Notes: generated by a model not told the origin, from the sequence alone. Positions 1-6,470 are shown, numbered from the stretch's first letter. The stretch: 7,549 nucleotides of DNA from Flavobacteriales bacterium UBA7612 (GCA_002484335.1 DLJQ01000014.1:8102-15650), one strand, 5' to 3'. Program-made: numbers and translations.

Positions 1-11
1 ACCACCAAGGC
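1..11 (-). tRNA. Probable 5' end of tRNA-Leu, cut by the window edge
   Basis: Read on the minus strand these bases are GCCTTGGTGGT. This fits the start of a class II tRNA-Leu: a seven-base acceptor strand (GCCTTGG), then T8-G9, then GT opening the D-arm, as in the GTGGAA start of leucine tRNA D-arms. It lies 20 bases downstream of the tRNA-Gly gene in the same direction, so the two would form a tRNA cluster transcribed from the tRNA-Gly promoter. Only 11 bases are visible and the rest lies outside the window, so this is inference from a very short match. Confidence 0.35.
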
Positions 12-31
12 ATCCAACTAATTAAAGTTAG

Positions 32-104
32 AGCGGGAAACGAGACTCGAACTCGCAACATTCAGCTTGGAAGGCTGACGCTCTACCAATTGAGCTATTC
101 CCGC
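32..104 (-). tRNA. tRNA-Gly (anticodon UCC)
   Basis: The minus strand folds into a complete 73-base cloverleaf. The seven-base acceptor stem pairs GCGGGAA (98-104) with TTCCCGC (33-39). The D-arm is GCTC...GAGC. The anticodon stem is TCAGC/GCTGA around loop CTTCCAA, with anticodon TCC at 69-71. The T-arm is GCGAG/CTCGT around TTCGAGT, closing with a G-T pair, and the discriminator is T at position 32. UCC decodes GGA and, by wobble, GGG. The 3' CCA is not encoded, so it would be added after transcription, as is usual in this phylum. A strong promoter lies just upstream, and a second tRNA probably follows downstream. Confidence 0.96.
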
Positions 105-115
105 GATTGTGAGTG

Positions 116-145
116 CAAATATAAGACAGGTTTTGTAATTACAAA
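116..145 (-). promoter_or_regulatory. Bacteroidota-type promoter of the tRNA-Gly gene
   Basis: On the minus strand, TTTG (142-145) is followed after 18 bases by TATATTTG (116-123). This exactly matches the Bacteroidota primary sigma factor consensus TTTG / TAnnTTTG at acceptable spacing. The predicted transcription start is near 108-111, a few bases before the mature tRNA 5' end at 104. The -33 element lies inside an 18-base perfect palindrome at 130-147. Confidence 0.75.
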
Positions 146-147
146 AC
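130..147. repeat. 18-base perfect palindrome over the tRNA-Gly promoter
   Basis: GTTTTGTAATTACAAAAC is identical to its own reverse complement. It covers the -33 element of the tRNA-Gly promoter, where a dimeric regulator could compete with RNA polymerase. It has no spacer for a loop, so it is a better candidate for a DNA operator than for an RNA hairpin. No binding protein can be assigned, and chance symmetry in AT-rich DNA cannot be excluded. Confidence 0.5.
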
Positions 148-436
148 TTTTGAAAGATATTTTTTTATGTTTTTTTTACATTTTAAGCTAATCAACTTTA
201 TTATAGTTTTTTAAAATTAAATATTTTTTTAAAAAAATATTTAAAAAATAAGCTTGTATTTAATTTTTCACTGATTTTAATCAAATATCAGCTTTAAGCA
301 ACAGTTGTTAAAATTTATTTTTTTGAAAAAATTTATCTTTAAAAAAAGAATTTTAAAGTTTTGTACTTGCAAAAATGAAGAATAGAATCAATCATAATTC
401 AAAAACTCATCGTTCAATGAACAAGTTTATTCAAAT
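148..436. other. AT-rich intergenic region without a convincing gene
   Basis: This stretch between the tRNA-Gly promoter and the terminator of the AlbA_2 gene is dominated by A and T runs. It holds a perfect 28-base A/T palindrome at 217-244 and a small inverted repeat (CTGAT...ATCAG) around 272-292. The only open frame worth naming is a 37-codon one that begins at ATG 375 and runs into the terminator hairpin; it is judged not to be a gene. No RNA family, integrase remnant or repeat array is recognisable. Confidence 0.6.
217..244. repeat. 28-base A/T-only perfect palindrome
   Basis: The sequence is symmetrical about 230/231. Each half consists of TTAAATA followed by seven T, and the other half is its exact reverse complement. 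It is pure A/T, so it could arise by chance from adjoining T and A tracts. It would also be an intrinsically bent, easily melted stretch. Confidence 0.45.
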
Positions 437-466
437 AAAAAATGCTACAAAACGAATTGTAGCATT
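437..466 (-). terminator. Intrinsic terminator downstream of the AlbA_2 gene
   Basis: AATGCTACAA (441-450) and TTGTAGCATT (457-466) form a perfect ten-base-pair stem with a six-base loop, extended by A-T pairs at the base. Reading the minus strand, the stem runs into six T residues (437-442), the classic U-tract. It sits about 45 bases past the AlbA_2 stop codon. On the plus strand the stem is followed by TTTTCATATTT, so it may also stop transcription coming from the left. Confidence 0.85.
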
Positions 467-509
467 TTCATATTTAAAAAAATATTAAAAAAATAAATTT
501 CTACATAAT

Positions 510-1484
510 CTATTTATGAATTATTTCAATATTTTCAAGTAATATTATTCCTTTATTTGGTTCCGAATTATCCGCAAACACTACCCATTTTATTTCATAT
601 TCTGAGCTTAAATAATCCTTATTTAGTCTTATCCTTTTCAAATTAAATTTTTGTCTTGGCAAAATTGGGTCATATCTTGAAGGTCCATACTTTTCTTGAG
701 TATTAAAACCTCTAAATTCTATATCCAAAACATCTCTTACAGTATTATCGGAGAAATATTGTAATTCACTATCTTTTTCATTATCTCTATTCTCATGAAG
801 AAATTTTTCATTAAAAATAAAATATGCATTAACATAATTTGCTAAAATCTTCCCATTATTTCGAGCATAAACATAAAGATTTACATCTTCTCTAATTTCT
901 TTTTGTAATTTATGTTCTGGAAGAACAAATGTTTTTATCTGATTATCAGTATTATTAACTTCATGATTTTCAATTACAATTCTAAATTCTAAATCTATTT
1001 TTGGAAACTTATTTCGATTCAAAATATCTTTTATTTCGTAATCATACATAGGTTCAGAATTAAAATTAAATCTTTTGTAATATTTACGATCATTAGCTTG
1101 ATGAGCAGTATCGCTTTTAGGAACTTCAATTACATAAATAACCTCATTAGGTTCATTAACTGTAATTGGAATAATTAATAAATTTTGAATTCTAGGTGTA
1201 ATATTTCCTTGTAATTTTTGTTCAATCCATTCTTTTGAAATTTCATTTCTATCTATAGGATCAATTTCCTCTGGAAGATGTTTATTTAACTGATTCTCCT
1301 TTATTCCATATATTATTGTTCCTCCATCAGAATTTGCAAATGCCGAAATATCCTTTGAAAGTTCATTAGTTTTTTTATCATTCTTTTGAAGAGAGCCTGA
1401 TGCCTTATAATCAAGATGTAAATTTTCTTCAACTTTATTATCTATATATTTGTTTATCAATTCTAAACTCCAATTTTCTTTCAT
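510..1484 (-). CDS. Schlafen AlbA_2 domain protein with an unassigned C-terminal domain
   Basis: This 324-residue protein has an N-terminal AlbA_2 (Schlafen-type, COG2865-like) domain at about residues 10-155. The visible landmarks are E20...LDYK (21-27), SAFANSDGGTIIYGI (47-61), and the stretch VIEVPKSD...HQANDRKYYKR (118-138) ending in a YDYEI helix. Family members bind nucleic acid, and eukaryotic Schlafens cleave tRNA; many bacterial ones are annotated as transcriptional regulators. Residues 160-324 have alternating hydrophobic character suggesting beta structure, with no helix-turn-helix or ATPase domain that I recognise. There is no signal peptide or membrane segment, so it should be cytoplasmic. 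The start is the only reasonable ATG and lacks a Shine-Dalgarno site. The gene stands alone between two terminators, which suits an accessory or defence-related cargo gene, but that role is inference. Confidence 0.85.
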   Translation of the reverse strand: MKENWSLELINKYIDNKVEENLHLDYKASGSLQKNDKKTNELSKDISAFANSDGGTIIYGIKENQLNKHLPEEIDPIDRNEISKEWIEQKLQGNITPRIQNLLIIPITVNEPNEVIYVIEVPKSDTAHQANDRKYYKRFNFNSEPMYDYEIKDILNRNKFPKIDLEFRIVIENHEVNNTDNQIKTFVLPEHKLQKEIREDVNLYVYARNNGKILANYVNAYFIFNEKFLHENRDNEKDSELQYFSDNTVRDVLDIEFRGFNTQEKYGPSRYDPILPRQKFNLKRIRLNKDYLSSEYEIKWVVFADNSEPNKGIILLENIEIIHK

Positions 1485-1589
1485 CTATTTTAGTTGTATT
1501 TTTTTTCCTTTTACAAATTATTATAAAAATAATCAAATCATTAACAATTAAAACATTCTACCATTCATAATTCAAATTATTACACAAAA

Positions 1590-1615
1590 AAAGTGTTACG
1601 GTTATGTAACACTTT
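1590..1615 (-). terminator. Intrinsic terminator of the ABC-F gene
   Basis: AAAGTGTTAC (1590-1599) and GTAACACTTT (1606-1615) form a perfect ten-base-pair stem with a six-base loop. On the minus strand the stem runs into seven T residues (+ strand A run at 1586-1592). It begins 25 bases past the ABC-F stop codon and separates that gene from the AlbA_2 gene downstream. Confidence 0.85.
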
Positions 1616-1639
1616 GATAAATATTATATGAAGATAATT

Positions 1640-3553
1640 TTAAATAATCTGTTCAGAAACTTCTTCCCACTCTAACATTTTATTATCTAAATCATTTTTT
1701 AAGTTAGAATATAAATCTAATTCTTCTTGTGATTGAGAACCTGTATGCAATTTTGTTTCTAAATCTGCAATCTTTTTTTCAAAATCAGAAATTTCTGTTT
1801 CTATTTTTGATAATTTATTTTTTAAGCGTTTTTGTTCTTTTTCATCCTCAAAAGATAAAACTCGTTTTGCTTGTTCTATTTTTACTTCTATTGGTTTTTC
1901 TTCTTTTGGAGCAGCTAAAATTCCTTTCTCTACTTCGCGGAAATTACCAGCTTTTATTTGTGCTAAATAATCATCAATTCCTGAAAGATATTCTTTTACT
2001 TGTCCGTTACGAAAGTCAAAAACTTTATCAACTAATCCTTCTAAAAATTCACGATCGTGAGAAACTAAAAGTAATGTTCCTGTATATTTTTGTAAAGCTT
2101 TTTTCAATAATTCTTTCGATTGAATATCTAAGTGATTGGTAGGCTCATCCATAATCAAAACATTGAATGGACGAAGTAACAATTTACATAAAGCCAAACG
2201 ATTTCTTTCTCCTCCAGAAAGAACAGAAACTTTTTTCTCTACAGCATCTCCACCAAACATGAATGCTCCTAAATAATCACGAACAAGTTTGCGTGTTTCT
2301 TCTGTTGCCGAGTTTTCAGCTTCTTCTAAAACCGTTAATTTATCATTTAAAACATGTGCTTGATTTTGGGCAAAATAACCAATCTCTACATTATGACCGT
2401 GTTTTATGTTTCCAGAAAACTTTTGTTCATTAACTATTGCACGAGATAAAGTTGTTTTACCTTGTCCATTTTGTCCAACAAAAGCAACTTTTTCTCCACG
2501 ATTTACATAAAAAGATACATTATCAAAAACTTGATGATCACCAAAAGCAACACCTACATTATCTAATTCGAAAATAATTTTACCTGGCTGTACAGCATCT
2601 ACAAAACGAATATTCATTTTTGTAACATCTTCATTTTCTACTTCGATACGATCTATTTTATCCAATTTCTTGATTAAAGATTGAGCCATAGAAGCTTTAT
2701 TTGCTTTGGCGCGGAATTTAGAAATTAAATCTTCTGTATGTTTAATCATTTGCTCTTGATTCTTCTGAGCTTGTTCTAATTTTTCGCGACGGTCTTCACG
2801 CAATTCTAAATAACGTGTATAATTTGCTTTAAAATCAGATATATGGCGATTAGCTATTTCTATTGTTCTATTCGTAACATTGTCCAAGAATTGACGATCG
2901 TGAGAAACCAAAACAACAGCACCTGGATAATCTTTTAAAAACTCCTCTAACCAAATAATAGAATCGATATCTAAGTGGTTAGTAGGCTCATCTAAAAGCA
3001 TTACATCATGTTTTTGTAAAAGTAATTTAGCAAGCTCTATACGCATTCTCCAACCTCCAGAAAATTCGTCAGTAGGACGATGAAAATCAGAGTTTTTAAA
3101 TCCTAATCCGATTAAAATTTGTTCTATTTCAGCGTCTTTAGTATATCCTCCTAATATTCCAAATCGTTCTGTTAGTGTAGAAATGTCTTCAATTAATTTT
3201 CCATATGCATCAGATTCATAATCTGTGCGTTCAGCTAATTCTTTGTTTACAAAATCGATTCTTTCTTGTATTTCTACTAATTGTTCAAAAGCAGAATCTG
3301 CTTCTTGCCAAACTGTTCTACCTTGTACAAAATCGATATCTTGTGATAAATATCCAACTGTAACTTCTCCTTCATAAACAATATCACCTTCAGAAGGTTG
3401 TTGACGTTTTGATAAAATCTTAAGCAATGTGGATTTCCCTGCTCCATTTTTCCCTACTAAACCAACACGATTTCCTTTGTTGATGCGGAACGAAACGTTT
3501 TCGAATAAATATTTACCCGCAAAATATACTCCTAAATTCTGTACTAATAACAT
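1640..3553 (-). CDS. ABC-F family ATPase, YheS/YdiF-like ribosome-associated protein
   Basis: This 637-residue protein has two ABC ATPase domains and no membrane segment, the layout of ABC-F proteins, which bind the ribosomal E site and help resolve stalled translation. Domain 1 shows Walker A GKNGAGKST (34-42), signature FSGGW (164-168), Walker B LLDEPTNHLD (186-195) and SHD (217-219). A charged linker (about 240-320) corresponds to the P-site tRNA interaction motif. Domain 2 shows GQNGQGKTT (360-368), LSGGE (445-449), IMDEPTNHLD (467-476) and SHD (498-500). A coiled coil fills about 565-635. FSGGWRMR and FRAKANKA resemble E. coli YheS as I remember it, as does the length. Both ATP sites look intact. 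An in-frame TTG at 3568 would add five residues, but the ATG at 3553 gives the usual family N-terminus. An antibiotic-resistance role is not indicated. Confidence 0.95.
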   Translation of the reverse strand: MLLVQNLGVYFAGKYLFENVSFRINKGNRVGLVGKNGAGKSTLLKILSKRQQPSEGDIVYEGEVTVGYLSQDIDFVQGRTVWQEADSAFEQLVEIQERIDFVNKELAERTDYESDAYGKLIEDISTLTERFGILGGYTKDAEIEQILIGLGFKNSDFHRPTDEFSGGWRMRIELAKLLLQKHDVMLLDEPTNHLDIDSIIWLEEFLKDYPGAVVLVSHDRQFLDNVTNRTIEIANRHISDFKANYTRYLELREDRREKLEQAQKNQEQMIKHTEDLISKFRAKANKASMAQSLIKKLDKIDRIEVENEDVTKMNIRFVDAVQPGKIIFELDNVGVAFGDHQVFDNVSFYVNRGEKVAFVGQNGQGKTTLSRAIVNEQKFSGNIKHGHNVEIGYFAQNQAHVLNDKLTVLEEAENSATEETRKLVRDYLGAFMFGGDAVEKKVSVLSGGERNRLALCKLLLRPFNVLIMDEPTNHLDIQSKELLKKALQKYTGTLLLVSHDREFLEGLVDKVFDFRNGQVKEYLSGIDDYLAQIKAGNFREVEKGILAAPKEEKPIEVKIEQAKRVLSFEDEKEQKRLKNKLSKIETEISDFEKKIADLETKLHTGSQSQEELDLYSNLKNDLDNKMLEWEEVSEQII

Positions 3554-3557
3554 TTTG

Positions 3558-3565
3558 CAAAAATA
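3558..3565 (-). promoter_or_regulatory. -7 promoter box immediately before the ABC-F start codon
   Basis: TATTTTTG on the minus strand is a perfect TAnnTTTG match whose last base is only five bases from the A of the ATG at 3553. Eighteen bases upstream is TTTC (3584-3587), a three-of-four match to the -33 element. If this box is used, transcription would start on or beside the ATG and the mRNA would be leaderless. Confidence 0.45.
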
Positions 3566-3605
3566 CAATGTTTTTTGAGAGTTGAAAATTTTATAGTTTA
3601 AGAGC

Positions 3606-3636
3606 TTGATTAAATTTATGTAATAATCTATTTTTA
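3606..3636 (+). promoter_or_regulatory. Probable promoter of the TraB/GumN-family gene
   Basis: TTG (3606-3608) is followed after 20 bases by TATTTTTA (3629-3636), which matches the Bacteroidota -7 consensus TAnnTTTG at all but the last position. The predicted start near 3643 gives a leader of roughly 25 bases before the ATG at 3667. The match is imperfect in AT-rich DNA, so it is tentative. Confidence 0.35.
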
Positions 3637-3666
3637 GTTATTTTTAAAATTTAAAGATCATTTTTT

Positions 3667-4512
3667 ATGAAACAAATTTTATCACTTTTATTTTTTGTGA
3701 ATACTATTTTCGTTTTTTCTCAAAAAATGAGCATTTTATGGGAAGCTAAAAAAGATTCTACAACTATTTATTTACTAGGAACTAATCATCTTTTTCCTAT
3801 AGATTCTATATTATCAAAAAATAAAATAAATAATCTTATTACTAAAGCTGATATTTTCTTTTTGGAACTTGATGATAATAAAAAGAATATGGATTCTATT
3901 TTTAATTTGAGACCAGAAAATAATATACGAAAAAAGTTAGGTAAAAAAGAATATGATATCTATAACGAATATTTTAAAGATAGAAATTATAACAATAAAT
4001 TAACTGCTCAAGAAATTGCACTGCAAATAGCTAAGAAACAAATTTCTCTTTCTTGTAAACATAATGGTCTTGAACTTATGGAAGATTATTTTACAAATAA
4101 GATTACAGAAACTAATCAACCTATTATAACATTTGAAAAAACTTCTGACCAATTGTCTCAAATAAATAATTATTATAAAAGTTCTGAAAGTGATATGTGG
4201 AAAAAAAATAAAGAGCAATTACGATATTTAAAATATTATTACAGTTTGGGAAAAGGTTGTAGAAAAAATACAGTATATACTAATGATAGCTATCTATTTG
4301 ATTTCAAAAATATAACCAATAAAAAAGATAAAGAGGTATGGGATGATAGAAATATAAGATGGTTTAAAAAATTAGAAGAAAATATAACAAACAAAAACTA
4401 CAAAAATATTTTTATAATGGTTGGAATTGGACATTTAGATTATTCTGAGGGATTAATCATGTTATTACAAAATAATGGATTTGATGTAAAACCAATTCCT
4501 ACATTTGAGTAA
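3667..4512 (+). CDS. Secreted TraB/GumN family protein (TIKI-like fold)
   Basis: The 281-residue protein opens with a signal peptide (about residues 1-19, MKQ, a hydrophobic core, then FSQ), so it is exported to the periplasm or cell surface. The mature part shows the TraB/GumN (COG3735) pattern: LLGTNHLFP (36-44) with the GxxH pair G38/H41, acidic E67 in FFLELD, DRNIRW (227-232), and VGIGHLDYSEGL...LLQNNGFDVKP (252-276) with H256. The eukaryotic relative TIKI is a metalloprotease using equivalent residues; the bacterial substrate is unknown. Length is normal for the family and no conserved motif is missing. Two cysteines (C130, C198) could form a disulfide. The gene is divergent from ABC-F and followed after 56 bases by a small secreted-type ORF. 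No Shine-Dalgarno site precedes the start, as is usual in this phylum. Confidence 0.9.
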   Translation: MKQILSLLFFVNTIFVFSQKMSILWEAKKDSTTIYLLGTNHLFPIDSILSKNKINNLITKADIFFLELDDNKKNMDSIFNLRPENNIRKKLGKKEYDIYNEYFKDRNYNNKLTAQEIALQIAKKQISLSCKHNGLELMEDYFTNKITETNQPIITFEKTSDQLSQINNYYKSSESDMWKKNKEQLRYLKYYYSLGKGCRKNTVYTNDSYLFDFKNITNKKDKEVWDDRNIRWFKKLEENITNKNYKNIFIMVGIGHLDYSEGLIMLLQNNGFDVKPIPTFE

Positions 4513-4568
4513 ATTAAACATTTTCACATCAAATAAATGTATATTTACCTCAATATAAATACACTATA

Positions 4569-4886
4569 ATAAAAAACTATACGACATTATTTTTTTTAGT
4601 TTTTATATACACGACATCTTTTTCTCAGAATTTGATTATAAAAAAAGATACGTTGAGTTATAGACAATTCTCTAGTTTTAACCAATTGAATAATAAGAAT
4701 ATCTTTCTGAGTAATGGAAGTCTTGAAAAAGAATTAAAATTTCAGCCTTATCATAAAAAAATAGACTTATTGAATTCTAATTTTGGAAAAGTGAATTATG
4801 ATATGTCAAATCCTAATAAGTCAAATGATTTACCTAGTTTTTTCCTTTATGGTATAACTAATTTATTTGCATCATTATTTAACTAA
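4569..4886 (+). pseudogene. Small secreted-type protein lacking a normal start codon (ATA for ATG)
   Basis: The frame is open from 4518 to the TAA at 4884-4886. From 4569 it encodes KNYTTLFFLVFIYTTSFSQ after the first codon, a textbook flavobacterial signal peptide, then about 85 polar, asparagine- and lysine-rich residues ending ITNLFASLFN. The codon expected to be ATG is ATA (4569-4571), with another ATA before it. No ATG, GTG or TTG precedes the signal peptide; the first TTG (4632) lies just after its cleavage site, so starting there would lose it. Either a G-to-A change disabled the gene, or ATA is used as a rare start. A near-match -7 box, TATATTTA (4540-4547), sits about 20 bases upstream. 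The remaining frame is intact, so any loss would be recent. I do not recognise the family. Confidence 0.5.
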
Positions 4887-4887
4887 A

Positions 4888-5355
4888 TTAGTTTGAAACT
4901 TTTATTTTATCGCTTAGAAAGAAAAGACAAAAACTTATAACAATAGAAATAGACGCAGGAACAAAATAAGCAATTACTAAATTGTTAGTAGAAATATAAT
5001 TAATTGGAAGATTAATTATTTTAGACTGGTAAATAACAAAGCATAAAATTGTAGTAACTATTGCTATTTTATAATCTAAATTCTTTTTGTAATTAATAAT
5101 TGAAGATACTATATACCCCAAAACAATTCCTATAAAACTTAAAATAAGCTTTACTGTAGATAAATGTTTTAATTTTGAACTTATTCCAAATTCATCACTT
5201 TTTTGAACATAATAAGCAAAGTTTTCTTTCCCTATTGAATGTACTAATTCTATTAAATCTAATTCTGATAAAATATAAAATTGTTGTATTCCAAGGAATA
5301 ATAAAACACTTGCTATTAATTGAATTAAAATTACTTTAAGGCTGAATTTGTTCAT
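4888..5355 (-). CDS. Hypothetical four-helix integral membrane protein
   Basis: This 155-residue protein has no recognised family. Four hydrophobic segments are visible, at about residues 5-25, 68-88, 98-113 and 125-148 counted from the ATG at 5355. Between the first and second is a loop of about 40 polar residues, and a short lysine-rich stretch (NYKKNLDYK) separates the second and third. I use the ATG at 5355 rather than the TTG two codons upstream (5361). The start lies 8 bases past the oxidoreductase stop codon, so the two are almost certainly cotranscribed. Its stop codon is one base from that of the convergent small secreted ORF. No catalytic or binding motif is seen, so no function is assigned. 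Confidence 0.75.
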   Translation of the reverse strand: MNKFSLKVILIQLIASVLLFLGIQQFYILSELDLIELVHSIGKENFAYYVQKSDEFGISSKLKHLSTVKLILSFIGIVLGYIVSSIINYKKNLDYKIAIVTTILCFVIYQSKIINLPINYISTNNLVIAYFVPASISIVISFCLFFLSDKIKVSN

Positions 5356-5363
5356 TATCAATA

Positions 5364-6425
5364 CTAATTAAATCTATTATAAAATCTAGCTATATCAGCT
5401 TCTTTATCTATCGGAAGATTATGTTCTAAAAAATTATACAATTTATCAACCATAACCGGAGCAAGCATTGTTCCACGAGTTCCCATTCCATTCAGACAAA
5501 TTAATTGTTTTATTGTTGGATGTTCACCAATTATAGGTCTTCTATCAATAACTGTAGGGCGAATAGAAGCTTTTTGTTCGATAACTTCTACCTCATCATT
5601 TAAAAATTGTTTTACTCCATTTACTAAATAATCTTTAGCTTCTGTTGTATTATCATAATTAACATTATCTCTGTCATAGGTTGCTCCAACAAAATAATTA
5701 CCATCTTCTAAAGGCATTAAAAACTCTTTCCCTTTCACAACTGCTTCAGGTAAAACAGCATTTGTCTTCACTTTCAGTACTTCACCTTTAACACCAATAA
5801 TTGGTAGATTTTTGAAATAAGGATTATTTAAAATATTGTAACCTTCAGAAAAAATAATACGCTCTGCTTCTATATCTTTATAATTTGTTGAATCCCCAGT
5901 AATTTTTAATAAATCAAAATCAAATTTTTCATCTAAAAACAAATTATTTTCATCCAAATAGTTTTTAAAATCCTGCAAAAGATTAGTCAAATCAATACGC
6001 CCAGTATTCAAAACCTCACCAGAGCCTATTGGTTCTTTTATTGACAAAAAATCATTTAATTGCTGTGTATCTGTTGATAAATAATCTATTAAATCCGGAT
6101 GAGTTGTTGCTTTTTTTAACCAAGTTTTCTTTTCTTGTTCATCATTAAAAATTCTGTAAACAGGAAAATTATAAATATATTTTTTATTTAATAATTGTTC
6201 AAAATCAGTAAATACTTCTCGTAATCTTTCTATTTGCTTTGCTGCATTCCAAACAATAGAAAATCTTTTAAGAACTACAGGATTATAAATTCCTGCTGCG
6301 ATAGCAGAAGCTTTATGAAAGTGATTATCTATTACAAAAAAAGATTTCTTCTCTTTTAGTAATTTTAATGCCATACATGTTCCTGCAATACCTTGTCCTA
6401 CGATTATATAATCTACTTTTTTCAT
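5364..6425 (-). CDS. FAD-dependent oxidoreductase, DAO family (PF01266)
   Basis: The 353-residue protein begins with a Rossmann FAD-binding motif, VDYIIVGQGIAG (4-15, glycines 10, 12 and 15), with D33 at the end of the second strand. It continues with SAIAAGIYNPVVLKRF (40-55), GVKGEVLKV (211-219), GATYDRD (247-253), RPTVIDRRPIIG (289-300) and NGMGTRGTMLAP (312-323), the C-terminal flavin-contacting region of the DAO family. Such enzymes oxidise an amine, typically an amino acid or glycine-like group, passing electrons to FAD. The NPVVLKRF region recalls the C-terminal oxidoreductase half of the tRNA-modification enzyme MnmC, while ThiO- and DadA-like enzymes are equally possible; the substrate cannot be read from sequence. 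There is no signal peptide, so it is cytoplasmic. The family core is complete, and a membrane protein gene follows 8 bases downstream. Confidence 0.88.
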   Translation of the reverse strand: MKKVDYIIVGQGIAGTCMALKLLKEKKSFFVIDNHFHKASAIAAGIYNPVVLKRFSIVWNAAKQIERLREVFTDFEQLLNKKYIYNFPVYRIFNDEQEKKTWLKKATTHPDLIDYLSTDTQQLNDFLSIKEPIGSGEVLNTGRIDLTNLLQDFKNYLDENNLFLDEKFDFDLLKITGDSTNYKDIEAERIIFSEGYNILNNPYFKNLPIIGVKGEVLKVKTNAVLPEAVVKGKEFLMPLEDGNYFVGATYDRDNVNYDNTTEAKDYLVNGVKQFLNDEVEVIEQKASIRPTVIDRRPIIGEHPTIKQLICLNGMGTRGTMLAPVMVDKLYNFLEHNLPIDKEADIARFYNRFN

Positions 6426-6442
6426 TACTAAATTTTAGTTAA

Positions 6443-6450
6443 CAAAGGTA
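6443..6450 (-). promoter_or_regulatory. -7 promoter box of the oxidoreductase gene
   Basis: TACCTTTG on the minus strand is an exact TAnnTTTG match, 17 bases before the ATG at 6425, giving a leader of about 10 bases. No clear TTTG is found at the expected -33 distance, so only half of the promoter is supported. It would drive the oxidoreductase and membrane protein genes together. Confidence 0.45.
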
Positions 6451-6470
6451 GCTAATGTTTCTGTTTTTAT

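Noticed and set aside
1..31. Resemblance of GGATGCCTTGG on the minus strand to the 5' region of 23S rRNA
   Set aside because: The flanking bases do not continue the rRNA sequence, and a tRNA-Leu 5' end beginning at GCCTTGG fits the spacing to the tRNA-Gly better.
375..488. A 37-codon plus-strand ORF (ATG 375 to TAA 486-488) with TTGTACTTGC just upstream
   Set aside because: It runs straight through the terminator hairpin of the AlbA_2 gene, is made largely of lysine, asparagine and isoleucine codons expected by chance in AT-rich DNA, and its -7 box is imperfect with no -33 element.
32..510. Possible integration of the AlbA_2 gene at the tRNA-Gly as an attachment site
   Set aside because: Integration usually targets the tRNA 3' end, which here faces away from the AlbA_2 gene. 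No repeat of the tRNA and no integrase is seen.
1729..2142. A 137-residue plus-strand ORF rich in leucine and phenylalanine
   Set aside because: It lies wholly inside the ABC-F gene on the opposite strand and is the antisense of its lysine/glutamate-rich C-terminal region.
1640..3553. ABC-F protein as an antibiotic-resistance determinant
   Set aside because: The linker, length and C-terminal coiled coil fit the housekeeping YheS/Uup-like subfamilies rather than the shorter resistance ABC-F proteins, and no resistance leader peptide or mobile element is nearby.
4000..4218. A 72-residue minus-strand ORF
   Set aside because: It is antisense to the well-supported TraB/GumN-family gene and shows no protein-like motif.
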